From positions 62,001-126,000 of the forward strand of contig NZ_JADJNN010000005.1 of the NCBI RefSeq assembly GCF_016714285.1: DNA of 64,000 nucleotides. The letters are read 5' to 3'. This DNA comes from Nannocystis sp. (GTDB taxonomy: Bacteria > Myxococcota_A > Polyangia > Nannocystales > Nannocystaceae). Position numbers and translations under genes: made by a program. Position 1 is the first letter of the stretch. Every line of letters begins with the position of its first letter. Of the stretch, positions 17,621-25,796 are shown in pieces. The notes under the pieces were generated by a model. That model saw only the letters and a list, made by a program, of their open reading frames with translations, did not search any database and was not told where the DNA came from.

Positions 17621-19027
17621 TTAGAAGCGGATGGCAGCGACGAGGTAGGCGACGTGCTTGGCGAAGCCGCCGGCGTCGAGCAAGCCGCCGCGGTAGCGGG
17701 CGGCGAAGTCGGTCTTGTCGAGGATGAGGTCGTAGCGGGCGCCGAGCACGAAGAAGCGGCCGAAGGGCTGCTCGACGCGGGCGCTGAGGGTGAAGATCGT
17801 GTCCTTGCGGACGAAGCCCGGGGCGTTGATGTAGGCCTGCACCCGCGACTCCGTGCCGGGGATCGGCAGGCCGGCGTAGCGACGAGCGTAGACCGACATC
17901 GCGACCTCGGTGAACATGCGCCAGCGCCAGACGTGCAGCGCGCCGAGGCGGCCGCCGGCGTCGACGAAGTAGTTGCCGAACAGCGAGTCGCTGAACTGAC
18001 GATCGAGCTGGGCGAAGATCTGGGTGCGCAGCGTCGGGTAGTAGGCCAGCCGCGCGGTGCCGATGAAGTTCTTGAAATTGGGGCCGTTCTGGTCGTCGTA
18101 GTAGATGCCGGCGCCGAAGCCCGCGAGCGCGTCGAGAGTGAAGCGCTTGCCCAGCTGCCCGCGAAAGCCGCCCTGCACGCGGTGGGCGTTGTTGTCCTCG
18201 TTGCAGTCGGGGTCGACCTCGGCGTCGCAGCTGAGGTAGTAGCTGTTGGCGAAGCTGTAGCCGAGCACCAGCGAGGAGCGCGGCAGGATGCGCCACTTGA
18301 CCTCGGTCGCCGCGCCCTGGACGAGGCGGTCGCCGTTGTAGATGTCCTGGGCCTGGAAGAACAGCAGCTCGTTGATGTAGGCCGCGGACAGGCTGAGGCG
18401 GCCGCCGCCGGGGCGAAACACCAGGCCGAGCGAGCCGCGGTGGTCGATGCGGTTGTAGTTGAAGCCGACGCCGGCGTCGTAGTTGCGAGGGTCGCCGAAG
18501 CGAGAGAGAAATTCGGTGAGGGCGACGCTGAAGCGACGGCCCGGGAGGAGCACGACGAAGGCGTTGACGTCGACGCTGAAGCGGGGGATCTTGCGGATAT
18601 CCTCGGCGCCGGCCAGGTAGCTGCGGTAGCCGGCGGTGACGCGGAGGTTGTAGTCGAGCTTGCGCTCGCTGGCCTCGGGCGGGCTCTGCAGGGTGTTGTC
18701 GCGGACCTCGCGGTTGCCGATGCCGACCCACGCGACCGGCATCACGATCGCCGCGGCACGCAGGCCGCCGACGTCCTGCTTGCGGTTCCAGAACACGTTG
18801 TTGTCGCCGCCGATGAGCAGGGCGAAGCCGGGGTGGAGCAGGGATCGCGGGCCGAGCTTGATGCCGGCGCCGTCCTCGGTGCGCGGGATGCCAGTGCCCG
18901 CGGTCGACAGCGTCCCGGGGGCCGCGAACGCCGTGGCGTGCCCAAAGCCGAGGTAGACGATGACGGCGACCACCAAGCCGCCCCGGCCTGGCCGTGATCC
19001 CGCGGGCCCGGAGGAGGGCCGAGACAC
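17621..19027 (-). CDS. Outer-membrane beta-barrel, likely polysaccharide-secretion porin
   Basis: About 468 aa. A signal peptide (LVVAVIVYLGFGHATAFAAPG) is followed by a long series of alternating hydrophobic/aromatic strands separated by polar turns (for example KLDYNLRVTAGYRSYLAG, RFSVALTEFLSRFGD, ARLAYYPTLRTQIFAQL), ending on a strand with an aromatic C-terminal residue (VAYLVAAIRF), as barrel proteins do. It resembles the large barrels encoded beside short OPX proteins in myxobacterial exopolysaccharide clusters. The start is uncertain; GTG 19027 gives a normal basic N-region. It probably leads a transcript with the OPX gene, hisB and the channel gene. Confidence 0.8.
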   Translation of the reverse strand: MSRPSSGPAGSRPGRGGLVVAVIVYLGFGHATAFAAPGTLSTAGTGIPRTEDGAGIKLGPRSLLHPGFALLIGGDNNVFWNRKQDVGGLRAAAIVMPVAWVGIGNREVRDNTLQSPPEASERKLDYNLRVTAGYRSYLAGAEDIRKIPRFSVDVNAFVVLLPGRRFSVALTEFLSRFGDPRNYDAGVGFNYNRIDHRGSLGLVFRPGGGRLSLSAAYINELLFFQAQDIYNGDRLVQGAATEVKWRILPRSSLVLGYSFANSYYLSCDAEVDPDCNEDNNAHRVQGGFRGQLGKRFTLDALAGFGAGIYYDDQNGPNFKNFIGTARLAYYPTLRTQIFAQLDRQFSDSLFGNYFVDAGGRLGALHVWRWRMFTEVAMSVYARRYAGLPIPGTESRVQAYINAPGFVRKDTIFTLSARVEQPFGRFFVLGARYDLILDKTDFAARYRGGLLDAGGFAKHVAYLVAAIRF

Positions 19028-19169
19028 CGCTTCACGTCCGGTGGGAGGTGAAGGGGGGGACTGCGAGGACCGGCGCAAGGGACGTAAGGGGCCTACAGCC
19101 TACCGAAACTGTGCCGGCAAGCGAGTAAACCGCGGGAAAGAGTCCGACGCACGAGAGGTGCGTGACCCC

Positions 19170-19829
19170 TCACAGGACGGGGCTTGCGACAGGCGGACGC
19201 GGATCGATCGGCGGCAGGCCGCGCTGCGCCGGCGGACCCGAGCCGGTCGGGTCTTGCGGCATGTTGGTGAGCGGCGTGGTGCCGTCGTTGCTCGACTGGC
19301 CGCTCGCGGCCTCTTCCTTGCCCTGACAGGCGCGTGCCTGGCCGACCAGGCCGTTCATCTGCTGCGCCGCCTCGGCGAGCTTCTCGCCAGCGAAGGCGCG
19401 CGTCGGCGCGTCGACCACCGGGTCTTGCACTACCAACATGTCGCCCGTCGCAACCTCCATCACGGCGCCCGCGCGATCTTGCTTGTCCTGCACACAGGCG
19501 ATCCGCAGCATGTCGCCGCTCTGGCGCGCCCGCCCGGCCAGCTCGCCGAGCTCCGTCATGCCGCGCTCGAGCGCCGAGCGAGCCTGCGAGGCCGTCATCG
19601 CGGGGGCAGACTCGGGGCTCGCCGGGCTGACATCGGCGGTCGCCTCGCCCGCATTGCTCGCCGTCGGTGCCGCCAGAACAGCCACTGGAGCGCTCGTACG
19701 GGGCTTCTGAGCCACCTGTCCCTTGGGACTGGTCGCTGGCGCGGCGCCAGCCGAGTCGGACACCAGCAAACCGCCGAGCACAACGGCGAGGCTCCACGCG
19801 ACGAGGGTCCGGGTCGGCGGCGGGGTCAT
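19170..19829 (-). CDS. Exported hypothetical protein, last gene of the TolQR/AgmX-type cluster
   Basis: 219 aa. The signal MTPPPTRTLVAWSLAVVLGG ends at a Ala-x-Ala site near residue 30. The middle is a helical domain (about residues 80-175) with two cysteines (IACVQDKQD and ARACQGKEE) and a long Pro/Gly-rich tail. The ATG overlaps the stop of the AgmX/PglI-type gene by 4 bp, so it is translationally coupled to it and probably acts with it in the periplasm. An intact-looking copy of the dispersed palindrome lies inside the coding region at 19714-19733. No family recognised. Confidence 0.75.
   Translation of the reverse strand: MTPPPTRTLVAWSLAVVLGGLLVSDSAGAAPATSPKGQVAQKPRTSAPVAVLAAPTASNAGEATADVSPASPESAPAMTASQARSALERGMTELGELAGRARQSGDMLRIACVQDKQDRAGAVMEVATGDMLVVQDPVVDAPTRAFAGEKLAEAAQQMNGLVGQARACQGKEEAASGQSSNDGTTPLTNMPQDPTGSGPPAQRGLPPIDPRPPVASPVL
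19714..19733. repeat. Dispersed palindrome copy
   Basis: ACCTGTCCCTTGGGACTGGT: arms ACC.GTCCC and GGGAC.GGT with one T-T mismatch and a 2-base centre. In frame in the host gene, where it encodes TSPKGQ on the minus strand. Confidence 0.6.
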
Positions 19830-21160
19830 TGCCCCGAAAATACCACAGAAAAGGTGACGTCCGAAGATGCCTCGGCGCCGGGGGTGGTCGGGAAGCGCCA
19901 GCCCTTGATCTTGGCGACCGTGCAGCTCTTGACGCCTTCGTCCTGGAGCGAGTCGTCGAGGACCTGAACACTGGTCACGGTGCCCATCACCGAGATCGTG
20001 ATGGTATAGACGATCTTTCCGCTGAGCCCGGTGTTGCCGCGCAGGGCCTTCTCGTAGCAGCTCTGGAGGGCGCCCATACGGTTGCGGATGGTCGCCTGGA
20101 CGGCCTTCTTGTCGGCGTCGCCATCGACATCGGCGCCGCTGCTCTTGAGGGAGATCTTGCGCTCCTTCTTGTCGAGGCCGGCGACCTCGGGGCCGTCGGC
20201 CGAGACGTCGAAGCCCTTGGTGCCGACCGCAGATCCGAGCGCGCTGATGCCCTCGCCGCCGGGGACGAAGGTGCTGACCTCGTTACCGTCGGCATCGACG
20301 ACGCGGGTCATGCCGGCGGCGAACAGCTCACCGAGGTTGTTCTCGGTGCTCTGGATGACGTCGAAGACGGTGCCCTCGCCGGGGCCGCCGTAGGTGCCGA
20401 GCACGCGGGCGACGCCGACGCCGCGGGCCTTGGCGATCGCCTCCTTGGAGAAGGCCTTGGAGGGATTGATCATCTTCTCGACGATCTCCGGCTCCTTGTC
20501 CTTCTTCTTCTCCTCGTCCTCGACGGCGAGCAGCTTCTCCTCGTCGTCCTTCTCCTCGGGCTTCGGGACGTCCTGCTTCGGCGGGATGCCCATCACTCGC
20601 AGGAAGCGCTCGTCGATCTCGTGCTCGATGGTGGGGTCGATCGGCGAGGTCGCGGCCCAGATGAAGTAGGGGCCGAGGATCAGCAGGCCCGAGAGCAGCG
20701 TGGCCAGGTCGAAGCGCGTGAGGCCGGCGAAGACCCGCGCGCGGTACTCCGCGGGGAACGGGTCCTTGCGCGGCGGCGGGGCGGGCGGGGCGAACTGAAA
20801 CAGCAGCGCCGTCTCGCCGAACACCAGCTTGCCCTTGGCGGTGGGGTCGAGGCGCAGGCGCAGCGAGCCGCCCTTCGGATCGCGGCGGGCCTGCTTGCGC
20901 CACAGTTCGGCGACCTTGGTGCCCCGCCCTCGCAGCGACAGCACGCCGCCGGTCCACGGCGGGAGCACGAGGGTGTAGGCGCCGTCCTTGCCGTATTCGA
21001 AGAGCGCGTGATGGTCCGGCGTCTGCGGGCCGAAGACCAGCAGTTCGCTGTCGATGCGGTGGCCGACGCTGACCGAGGCCGGCGCTGTCTGATGCAGCTC
21101 ATCGCAGACGAGGTCGTCTGTGATGGAGGCGATGCGCAGGACCTTTAACTTCGAAGCCAC
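19826..21160 (-). CDS. AgmX/PglI C-terminal domain protein, TonB-like (GltG-like)
   Basis: 444 aa. N-terminal about 150 residues look like a degenerate FHA-type beta domain (VSVGHRIDSELLVFG, then HHALFEYGKDGAYTLVLP). One membrane helix follows (LATLLSGLLILGPYFIWAA, about 185), then a charged Lys/Glu linker (EEKDDEEKLLAVEDEEKKKD) and a C-terminal AgmX/PglI domain (NRMGALQSCYEKALRGN, GTVTSVQVLDDSL, VKSCTVAKIKGWRFP), which has a TonB-like fold. The order cytoplasmic FHA-like, helix, periplasmic TonB-like matches GltG of the Myxococcus Glt complex. It would carry force or signal from the adjacent TolQ/TolR channel to the envelope. Start GTG 21160 by coding bias. Confidence 0.85.
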   Translation of the reverse strand: MASKLKVLRIASITDDLVCDELHQTAPASVSVGHRIDSELLVFGPQTPDHHALFEYGKDGAYTLVLPPWTGGVLSLRGRGTKVAELWRKQARRDPKGGSLRLRLDPTAKGKLVFGETALLFQFAPPAPPPRKDPFPAEYRARVFAGLTRFDLATLLSGLLILGPYFIWAATSPIDPTIEHEIDERFLRVMGIPPKQDVPKPEEKDDEEKLLAVEDEEKKKDKEPEIVEKMINPSKAFSKEAIAKARGVGVARVLGTYGGPGEGTVFDVIQSTENNLGELFAAGMTRVVDADGNEVSTFVPGGEGISALGSAVGTKGFDVSADGPEVAGLDKKERKISLKSSGADVDGDADKKAVQATIRNRMGALQSCYEKALRGNTGLSGKIVYTITISVMGTVTSVQVLDDSLQDEGVKSCTVAKIKGWRFPTTPGAEASSDVTFSVVFSGQ

Positions 21161-21343
21161 CGGACGCGATCTTCCGCGGTTATAGTGGATTTGGCGACCC
21201 GGCGCCAGATTGCGGACCGGAGCGTGATCGGACTGGAAACAACGCGAACGCCAGCTGCTGTGCAGCTCGCAACCAACGACGAGCGGGCCAGCACCTCTCG
21301 GCACTGACCCGCACGCGTGGGAACCGCCTGCTGCGGTTGTGGC

Positions 21344-21877
21344 TCAGCTCTTGCGGATGACGCAGAACGAGTAGTCGGCGAACTCGGCGCGGCCTGCGGT
21401 GTACATGACATCGACGAGGGCGCTGAACTTGAGGTCCTGGTCGCCGACGAGGATAGCGCGGGCGGCCCAGGGCTTGCCGGTGTTCTCGGCCATCTGCTTG
21501 GCCTTGTCGACCTCCTCGGCGAGCGCGTCGTAGAGCGGCCCGATGAGGTGGTTGGTGACCGTCGTGGGATCGATGTCTCCCTCCGGGGTCATGGACACGA
21601 CCTTCTTGTTGTCGAAGGTGATGCCGCGCATGGTCATGAAGATCGGGATGCCGTCCTGCATCGGCGCATCGGCCGTGGAGAGCGGGATCTTCTGACCTGC
21701 CGTCGGGTTGATGACGACCGGGTCCGAGGCGTAGGACTTGAGCAGGTACACGACGATGATGGACACGATGTCCATCAGCGAGGTCATACCGAGCTCGCCC
21801 TTCTCCTCGGGCTTCTGGCGGCGAGCGGCGGCCTTCTCCTTCTTCTTGGCGAGGAATGCTTCCTGGTCGGGAGACAT
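21344..21877 (-). CDS. ExbD/TolR-family protein
   Basis: 177 aa. A basic cytoplasmic N-terminus (KKKEKAAARRQK) precedes one membrane helix with the family aspartate (LMDIVSIIVVYLLKSYA, D near residue 36, in the position of the proton-carrying Asp of ExbD/TolR). A periplasmic domain follows. It partners with the TolQ/ExbB channel to use the proton gradient. Its ATG overlaps the stop of the upstream ExbD gene by one base (TGATG), so the two are coupled. Two different ExbD/TolR proteins with one TolQ matches the AglR-AglQ-AglS arrangement of Myxococcus. Confidence 0.9.
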   Translation of the reverse strand: MSPDQEAFLAKKKEKAAARRQKPEEKGELGMTSLMDIVSIIVVYLLKSYASDPVVINPTAGQKIPLSTADAPMQDGIPIFMTMRGITFDNKKVVSMTPEGDIDPTTVTNHLIGPLYDALAEEVDKAKQMAENTGKPWAARAILVGDQDLKFSALVDVMYTAGRAEFADYSFCVIRKS

Positions 21878-22449
21878 CAGCCGGCACCCCCTTCCACGAC
21901 GGGCTGCCAGAAGTAGCAGTCATCCGGCACGCCCTCGCCCTTGAGGGCCTTGCCGATCTTGCAGGTGCGCCCAGCGAGCGCGTCCATCGTGTTGATCATG
22001 GCCTGCATCGGAATCTTGGACTCCGCGCTGAGCGTCACGATGGTCTCGTGCGGGAACAGGCTCTTGTACTTCTTCACCGAGGCCTCGAGGGCCGCGTAGT
22101 CGTAGCGGTCGTAGTCGTTCAACGGCGCGCCGGGCTTGGCCAGCGGGATGGTCGGCGCCTTGGAGTCCGTGGCCTTGCCGGCCTCGGCGCCCTCTTGCTG
22201 ACCGTCCGCTGAGACCCGGTAGCCGTCTTCCATGACGAACACCTTGAGGTTGAGCGGCTTCTCCTTCTTCTCCTCCTCAGGCTTCGGCTCCGACGGCGTG
22301 CTCGAGAACTTCGGCGGCGAGACGTTGATCGACGCCATGCTCGCGAACTCCATCGCCAGGAGCAGGGCCGGGATCAGAAGGAACATGATGTTCATGACGG
22401 GGAGCAGGTTCGCCTGTACATCCTCCTCTTCGAACTTCTTTCTGGGCAT
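21877..22449 (-). CDS. ExbD/TolR-family protein (first of two)
   Basis: 190 aa. N-terminus MPRKKFEEEDVQANLLPVM, then the membrane helix NIMFLLIPALLLAMEFAS, a Lys/Glu/Pro linker and a periplasmic domain. Where ExbD/TolR has a membrane Asp, this protein shows Asn/Met (LLPVMNIMFLLIP), so the conserved proton-binding Asp appears to be missing; the second ExbD copy (21344-21877) retains it. One AglQ/AglS-type partner may therefore be structural. It is preceded by an almost perfect Shine-Dalgarno sequence (22453-22466), implying high translation. Confidence 0.88.
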   Translation of the reverse strand: MPRKKFEEEDVQANLLPVMNIMFLLIPALLLAMEFASMASINVSPPKFSSTPSEPKPEEEKKEKPLNLKVFVMEDGYRVSADGQQEGAEAGKATDSKAPTIPLAKPGAPLNDYDRYDYAALEASVKKYKSLFPHETIVTLSAESKIPMQAMINTMDALAGRTCKIGKALKGEGVPDDCYFWQPVVEGGAG

Positions 22450-22452
22450 CGC

Positions 22453-22466
22453 GTCACCTCCTTTCT
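22453..22466 (-). promoter_or_regulatory. Near-perfect ribosome-binding site
   Basis: AGAAAGGAGGTGAC on the minus strand, 3 bp from the ATG at 22449 (core AGGAGG 6-11 bp from it). It matches the complement of the 16S rRNA 3' end over at least 11 bases, far stronger than other sites in the window. Confidence 0.8.
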
Positions 22467-22542
22467 TTTGTTAGGGGTCCAGCTCGAGTCGTCACGGTCG
22501 CCTGGGGCTGGCCCTTCAGCCAGGTCCCGGGCTCGTGGTGAC

Positions 22543-23175
22543 TCAGCCCTGGCGCACCCGCGCGGCGAGGAGGTTTTCCAGCTTGACCGCGTAGAGATCG
22601 ACCTCGTCGGTGATCTTCTTGGCCAGGTTCTGGATGAACACCTGCGCGGCGAGCAGCGGGATCGCGACCATCAGACCGAGGCCGGTCGTGTTGATGGCGA
22701 TCGAGATGCCCTTCGCAAGTGCCTGCGAGCGCTGGTCGGCGGCGACCGTGGCGACCGCGTTGAACGCCTCGATCATGCCGAAGATCGTGCCGAGCAGACC
22801 GAGCAGCGTGGCGATGTTGGCGATGGCCGCGATCATCGAGATGCGCTTGCTGATCGCCGGGGTGACCTCGAGCAGCGCCTCCTCGATGGCCGAGGCGATG
22901 TCCGCCTCGCTCTTGTTGGCGCGGGTCAGGCCAGCCTTCATCACGCGGGCCAGCGCAGCCTTGTCGGCGGCGTTGCAGAGCTTGATGGCGCGGTCGATGT
23001 TGTTCGCCATCACCAGCTTCTGGACCTGGTTGAAGAACTGTCCGCCGTTGATGTTGAAACGGAAGAACAGGAAGATGAAGCGCTCCACCATCACGCCTGC
23101 CCCAAGCACCGCGCTGAGGGCGATGGGGTGCATGAAGAAGCCGCCTTCTTGATAAAACTGTGCAAAATCATCCAT
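22543..23175 (-). CDS. MotA/TolQ/ExbB proton channel protein
   Basis: 210 aa. Three membrane helices in the family pattern: a first near residues 15-37 (PIALSAVLGAGVMVERFIFLF), and two C-terminal (IAAIANIATLLGLLGTIFGMI at about 115-135, and GISIAINTTGLGLMVAIPLLA at about 155-175) containing the Gly/Thr-rich LLGLLGTIFGMIEAF signature. It forms the inner-membrane channel powered by the proton gradient with the two ExbD/TolR proteins encoded next. A GAGGAGGATCA ribosome-binding site lies 8 bp upstream of the ATG. By order and partners it corresponds to AglR of the Myxococcus gliding motor or a paralogue. Confidence 0.93.
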   Translation of the reverse strand: MDDFAQFYQEGGFFMHPIALSAVLGAGVMVERFIFLFFRFNINGGQFFNQVQKLVMANNIDRAIKLCNAADKAALARVMKAGLTRANKSEADIASAIEEALLEVTPAISKRISMIAAIANIATLLGLLGTIFGMIEAFNAVATVAADQRSQALAKGISIAINTTGLGLMVAIPLLAAQVFIQNLAKKITDEVDLYAVKLENLLAARVRQG

Positions 23176-23335
23176 GGCCGTTGATCCTCCTCAGGAAGCG
23201 GGTGTGTGAGCCCGCCTTTGTCTTGTCTCGACCGGGATCAAGCCATCCCGGATCTTGGTGGGGTTGTTGACGGTGCCTCGACGTTGGATGGGAGCTTTCG
23301 CGCGCGGAGAGCGCCCACCCCCAGGGTAACACTGA

Positions 23336-23749
23336 TTAGAACAAAGGATCCTGGACAGACTCAAGCACCAAAGGTGTGAAGACTGCATCCAGGCGAGCCC
23401 AGTCGTAGTCGGTCGACGAGCGACGGAGCACGTAGAAGGCGCTCGGCTTCTCCAGCCGACCTTCGACGAGGAACTCCTCGTCGACCGAGATCACCTTCTT
23501 GCCTGCCTTGACCAGCTTGCCCGCCTTGGTCGGAGTCGGTTTCTTGTCGGGTTTTTGGTCCGGCGCCTTGTCTGGTTTCGCTGCCGATTCGGGTTTGGGG
23601 ACCTGCGCATGGGCAGCTGGAGCGAGCGCCATGCTACTGAAAAGCACCACGGGTGCCAAGCCCCGCAGCAGCCCTTGGGCCACGGGCGTCCTGCTCGCGG
23701 GCCGTACCTGCTCCTGGATGCCCTGGATGCCGTGGATGCCGTGCTTCAT
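23336..23749 (-). CDS. Small exported protein upstream of the TolQ gene
   Basis: 137 aa from ATG 23749. A signal peptide (LAPVVVLFSSMALAPAAHA, written approximately; the sequence reads LAPVVLFSSMALAPAAHA) ends with AHA, followed by a Lys/Pro-rich stretch (PDKAPDQKPDKKPTPTKAGK) and a compact C-terminal domain of about 55 residues (VISVDEEFLVEGRLEKPSAF, then a Tyr/Asp/Trp region). The short N-terminal GIHGIQGIQ repeat comes from three 9-bp DNA repeats. No family recognised. A Lys/Pro spacer between signal and domain suggests it bridges the periplasm as a partner of the motor. Confidence 0.7.
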   Translation of the reverse strand: MKHGIHGIQGIQEQVRPASRTPVAQGLLRGLAPVVLFSSMALAPAAHAQVPKPESAAKPDKAPDQKPDKKPTPTKAGKLVKAGKKVISVDEEFLVEGRLEKPSAFYVLRRSSTDYDWARLDAVFTPLVLESVQDPLF

Positions 23750-24183
23750 GCAGGCAGCGGCTGGACGGGAGCGTGGGAGCATCGCTGCGTTATACAGCGA
23801 AGCCGCGGCGAAGTTCCATGCTGTCGCGAGTCGACGGAGTGAGGCGCTCGTCCGGAGCTCGCGAGGACGTGTGCGAGGGTTGATGAGGGTCCCGATGCCG
23901 GACGTGGTGGGAGCTGTGCCGAGAGTGCCGGGAGCTGCCGTGCGGGTGGTCGGCCGGGAAATGTGCGTGAAACCGACCTTCATGCGCCTCGTGGTGAAGT
24001 GAACGCGAGGTGCCGCACAAAAGATCTGACGAGGGCGCCAGAATTTTCTCGGATGGCGGAGAACAGGCTGTGTCTGGCTCTCTGCGGCACTTTGGTGAGG
24101 TGCTCGGGGGAGATCTCCTCACCCGTGTGGCGATCGCGCAGACTGAATATCCGGAACCCAGATCGGCGTGGATTCGCGCGGAC
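23750..24183. other. 434-bp intergenic region
   Basis: I see no gene here with coding bias. It holds a candidate promoter for the downstream TolQR block (23789-23818). It has lower GC patches and repeated GGGAGC/CGTGGG words but no hairpin plus T-run. It separates the TPR lipoprotein gene from the small exported gene, so the TolQR part may be a separate transcript. Confidence 0.5.
23789..23818 (-). promoter_or_regulatory. Candidate promoter of the TolQR/AgmX-type block
   Basis: TATAAC (23789-23794, 5 of 6) with TGGAAC (23813-23818, 3 of 6 to TTGACA) 18 bp upstream on the minus strand. The start would lie about 33 bp before the ATG at 23749. Confidence 0.35.
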
Positions 24184-25695
24184 TCAGCCCTTGGGCTTGT
24201 TCGCGCCGGGTTTCTGCGCCGCCGGAAGGCTGCCACCCGCGGCAGGCTTGCCGCTGGCGGCGGGCGGGGTGCTCGGCGCGGGCGGGGCCGGCTTGCTGGT
24301 CGGCGGAGTTGGTGGGGTCGGCTTGCTGGTCGCGGGTGGACTCGCTGGTGGGCTCGGCGAGCTCGTCGCGGGCGAGCTCGTCGCGGGTGGGCTCGGCTTG
24401 CTCGTCGCGGGCGAGCTCGCCGGCGGGTTGCCGGCCGCCGGCGGAGGCGTTGCCGCGGGCGGTGGCTCCTTGGCCGGTGTGGTCGGCTGGGTCGCGGCGG
24501 GCTCAGCGACTGGTTCGCTGTTGGCGGCTGGTGGCGGTGGCTTGCTGGGGCTGCTCGCGGCGGGCTCGGCCGGGGTGCCGCCGGCTGTGGCCGGCTTGCC
24601 GGTGGTCGTGCTGGTCTCCTGGCCGCGCTTCTGGTTGCGCTCTTCGCGCTTCTTCTCACGCTCGAGGGCCTTCTTGGCGAGGTCGATGTAGAGATCTGCC
24701 TGGGCGATCGAGACCCCTTCCTTGCCGGGGGCTGACTTCGGCGCCTTTGCGGGTCGGGCGTTGGAGCGGACCCGGGCGACGTCATCGCCCGGACGATCTC
24801 CTGCGCTGGCGCCCGATGCGATCGCCTGCTCGCGGTACTTGCTGAAGAAGTTGAGGGCGCGGGTGAGGCGGGCGCTGGTGTCGAGGCCGGGGAATTCGGT
24901 GGCGTCGAGGTAGAGCACGCCGAGCGAGAAGAAGGCCTCGGGGTAGTCGGGGCGCAGCTGCAACGCCGTCTGGTACGAGCGCTCGGCGTTGACGACATCG
25001 CCCTGGGCGCGGCGGGCGTTGCCGAGGTTCAGCTGGGCCTTGTAGAAGCTTGGGTCGAGGCGGGTCGCGTAGGTGAAGCAGTCGCTGGCGGTCTTGAAGT
25101 TGCCGGTGCGAAGGTACTGGGCGCCGAGGTTGTTCCACGCGGTGGCGTTGCGGGCGTCGGCCTCGGCGGCCTTGCGGAACGACTGGGTGGCGAGGTTCTG
25201 CTTGTCGGCGGCGAGGTAGGCGAAGCCCTTGAGGTTGTAGATCTTCGAGCTCTGCTCGGCGGTGAGGAGCTTGGGGTCGACGGCGAGGGCCGAGCCGGTG
25301 ACGGTCTGGGCCAGCTCGTGCTTGCCCTGCTTGAGATAGGCCTCGGCCATCACCAGCATGGCGTCGACGTTCTGCTCGTGGATCCGCAGGGCCTCACGCG
25401 ACAGCTCGATCGCCTGCTGCAGCGAACCGGTGCGCAGCGCCGTGCTGGCCTGGGCGCTCTGCTGGCGCGACAGGGCCATCTTGCGCGCCTCCTCGGCGGG
25501 GTCGCGGTCGCGGTTCTTCTTCTTCACGGCCGCGGCGGCCGCGGCCTTCGCGGGGTCGGTCGCGCCGGCATCGGGGATGGGCTCGTCCGGCGGCGCCTCG
25601 GCGGGTGCTTCGACGGGCGCGGGTGCCTCCGTCTCGGTCTGCTTCGGGGTGCAGGCCGTGAGCGCGAGCAGGGCTGCGAGGAATCGGTATCTCAT
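24184..25695 (-). CDS. TPR lipoprotein with long Pro/Ala/Ser tail (GltE/AglT-like)
   Basis: 503 aa. The signal MRYRFLAALLALTACTP has lipobox LTAC. After an Ala/Pro/Glu linker come about five TPR units (residues about 80-290; for example AIELSREALRIHEQNVDAML, YNLKGFAYLAADKQNLATQS, QLNLGNARRAQGDVVNAERS), then a charged helix and a C-terminal tail of about 135 residues composed almost wholly of Pro, Ala, Ser, Thr and Lys. The tail could cross the periplasm or peptidoglycan. TPR lipoproteins (GltE/AglT) belong to the Glt complex in Myxococcus, so this fits the cluster; orthology is inference. Its start lies within the duplicated 36-bp segment. Confidence 0.85.
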   Translation of the reverse strand: MRYRFLAALLALTACTPKQTETEAPAPVEAPAEAPPDEPIPDAGATDPAKAAAAAAVKKKNRDRDPAEEARKMALSRQQSAQASTALRTGSLQQAIELSREALRIHEQNVDAMLVMAEAYLKQGKHELAQTVTGSALAVDPKLLTAEQSSKIYNLKGFAYLAADKQNLATQSFRKAAEADARNATAWNNLGAQYLRTGNFKTASDCFTYATRLDPSFYKAQLNLGNARRAQGDVVNAERSYQTALQLRPDYPEAFFSLGVLYLDATEFPGLDTSARLTRALNFFSKYREQAIASGASAGDRPGDDVARVRSNARPAKAPKSAPGKEGVSIAQADLYIDLAKKALEREKKREERNQKRGQETSTTTGKPATAGGTPAEPAASSPSKPPPPAANSEPVAEPAATQPTTPAKEPPPAATPPPAAGNPPASSPATSKPSPPATSSPATSSPSPPASPPATSKPTPPTPPTSKPAPPAPSTPPAASGKPAAGGSLPAAQKPGANKPKG

Positions 25696-25796
25696 CGCCG
25701 GTCCTCCACCTGCAGTTCGACGGCGCCAGCGCGTTGCCGGTCGGTACCTTGATGCCCACGTCTCATCGCCGGTCCTCCACCTGCAGCTCGACGGCG
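25690..25796. repeat. 36-bp direct repeat at a gene junction
   Basis: Copies at 25690-25725 and 25761-25796 differ at one base. The second copy is the 3' end of the long TPR gene (coding VELQVEDRR-stop); the first copy repeats that end and includes the start of the TPR lipoprotein gene. The 71 bp between copies therefore encode a 24-codon ORF (MRRGHQGTD...VELQVEDRR) that looks like a by-product of tandem duplication. Confidence 0.75.

Noticed and set aside
19030..19169. Extra gene upstream of the beta-barrel gene
   Set aside because: The frame back to a TTG at 19078 has Pro/Ser-rich residues without coding bias, and no ribosome-binding site; the gap probably holds the barrel gene promoter.
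25692..25762. The 24-codon ORF as a real small gene
   Set aside because: Its end is a duplicate of the upstream gene's last codons and its start lies in the stop context of that gene; best explained as a duplication by-product, noted as a repeat.
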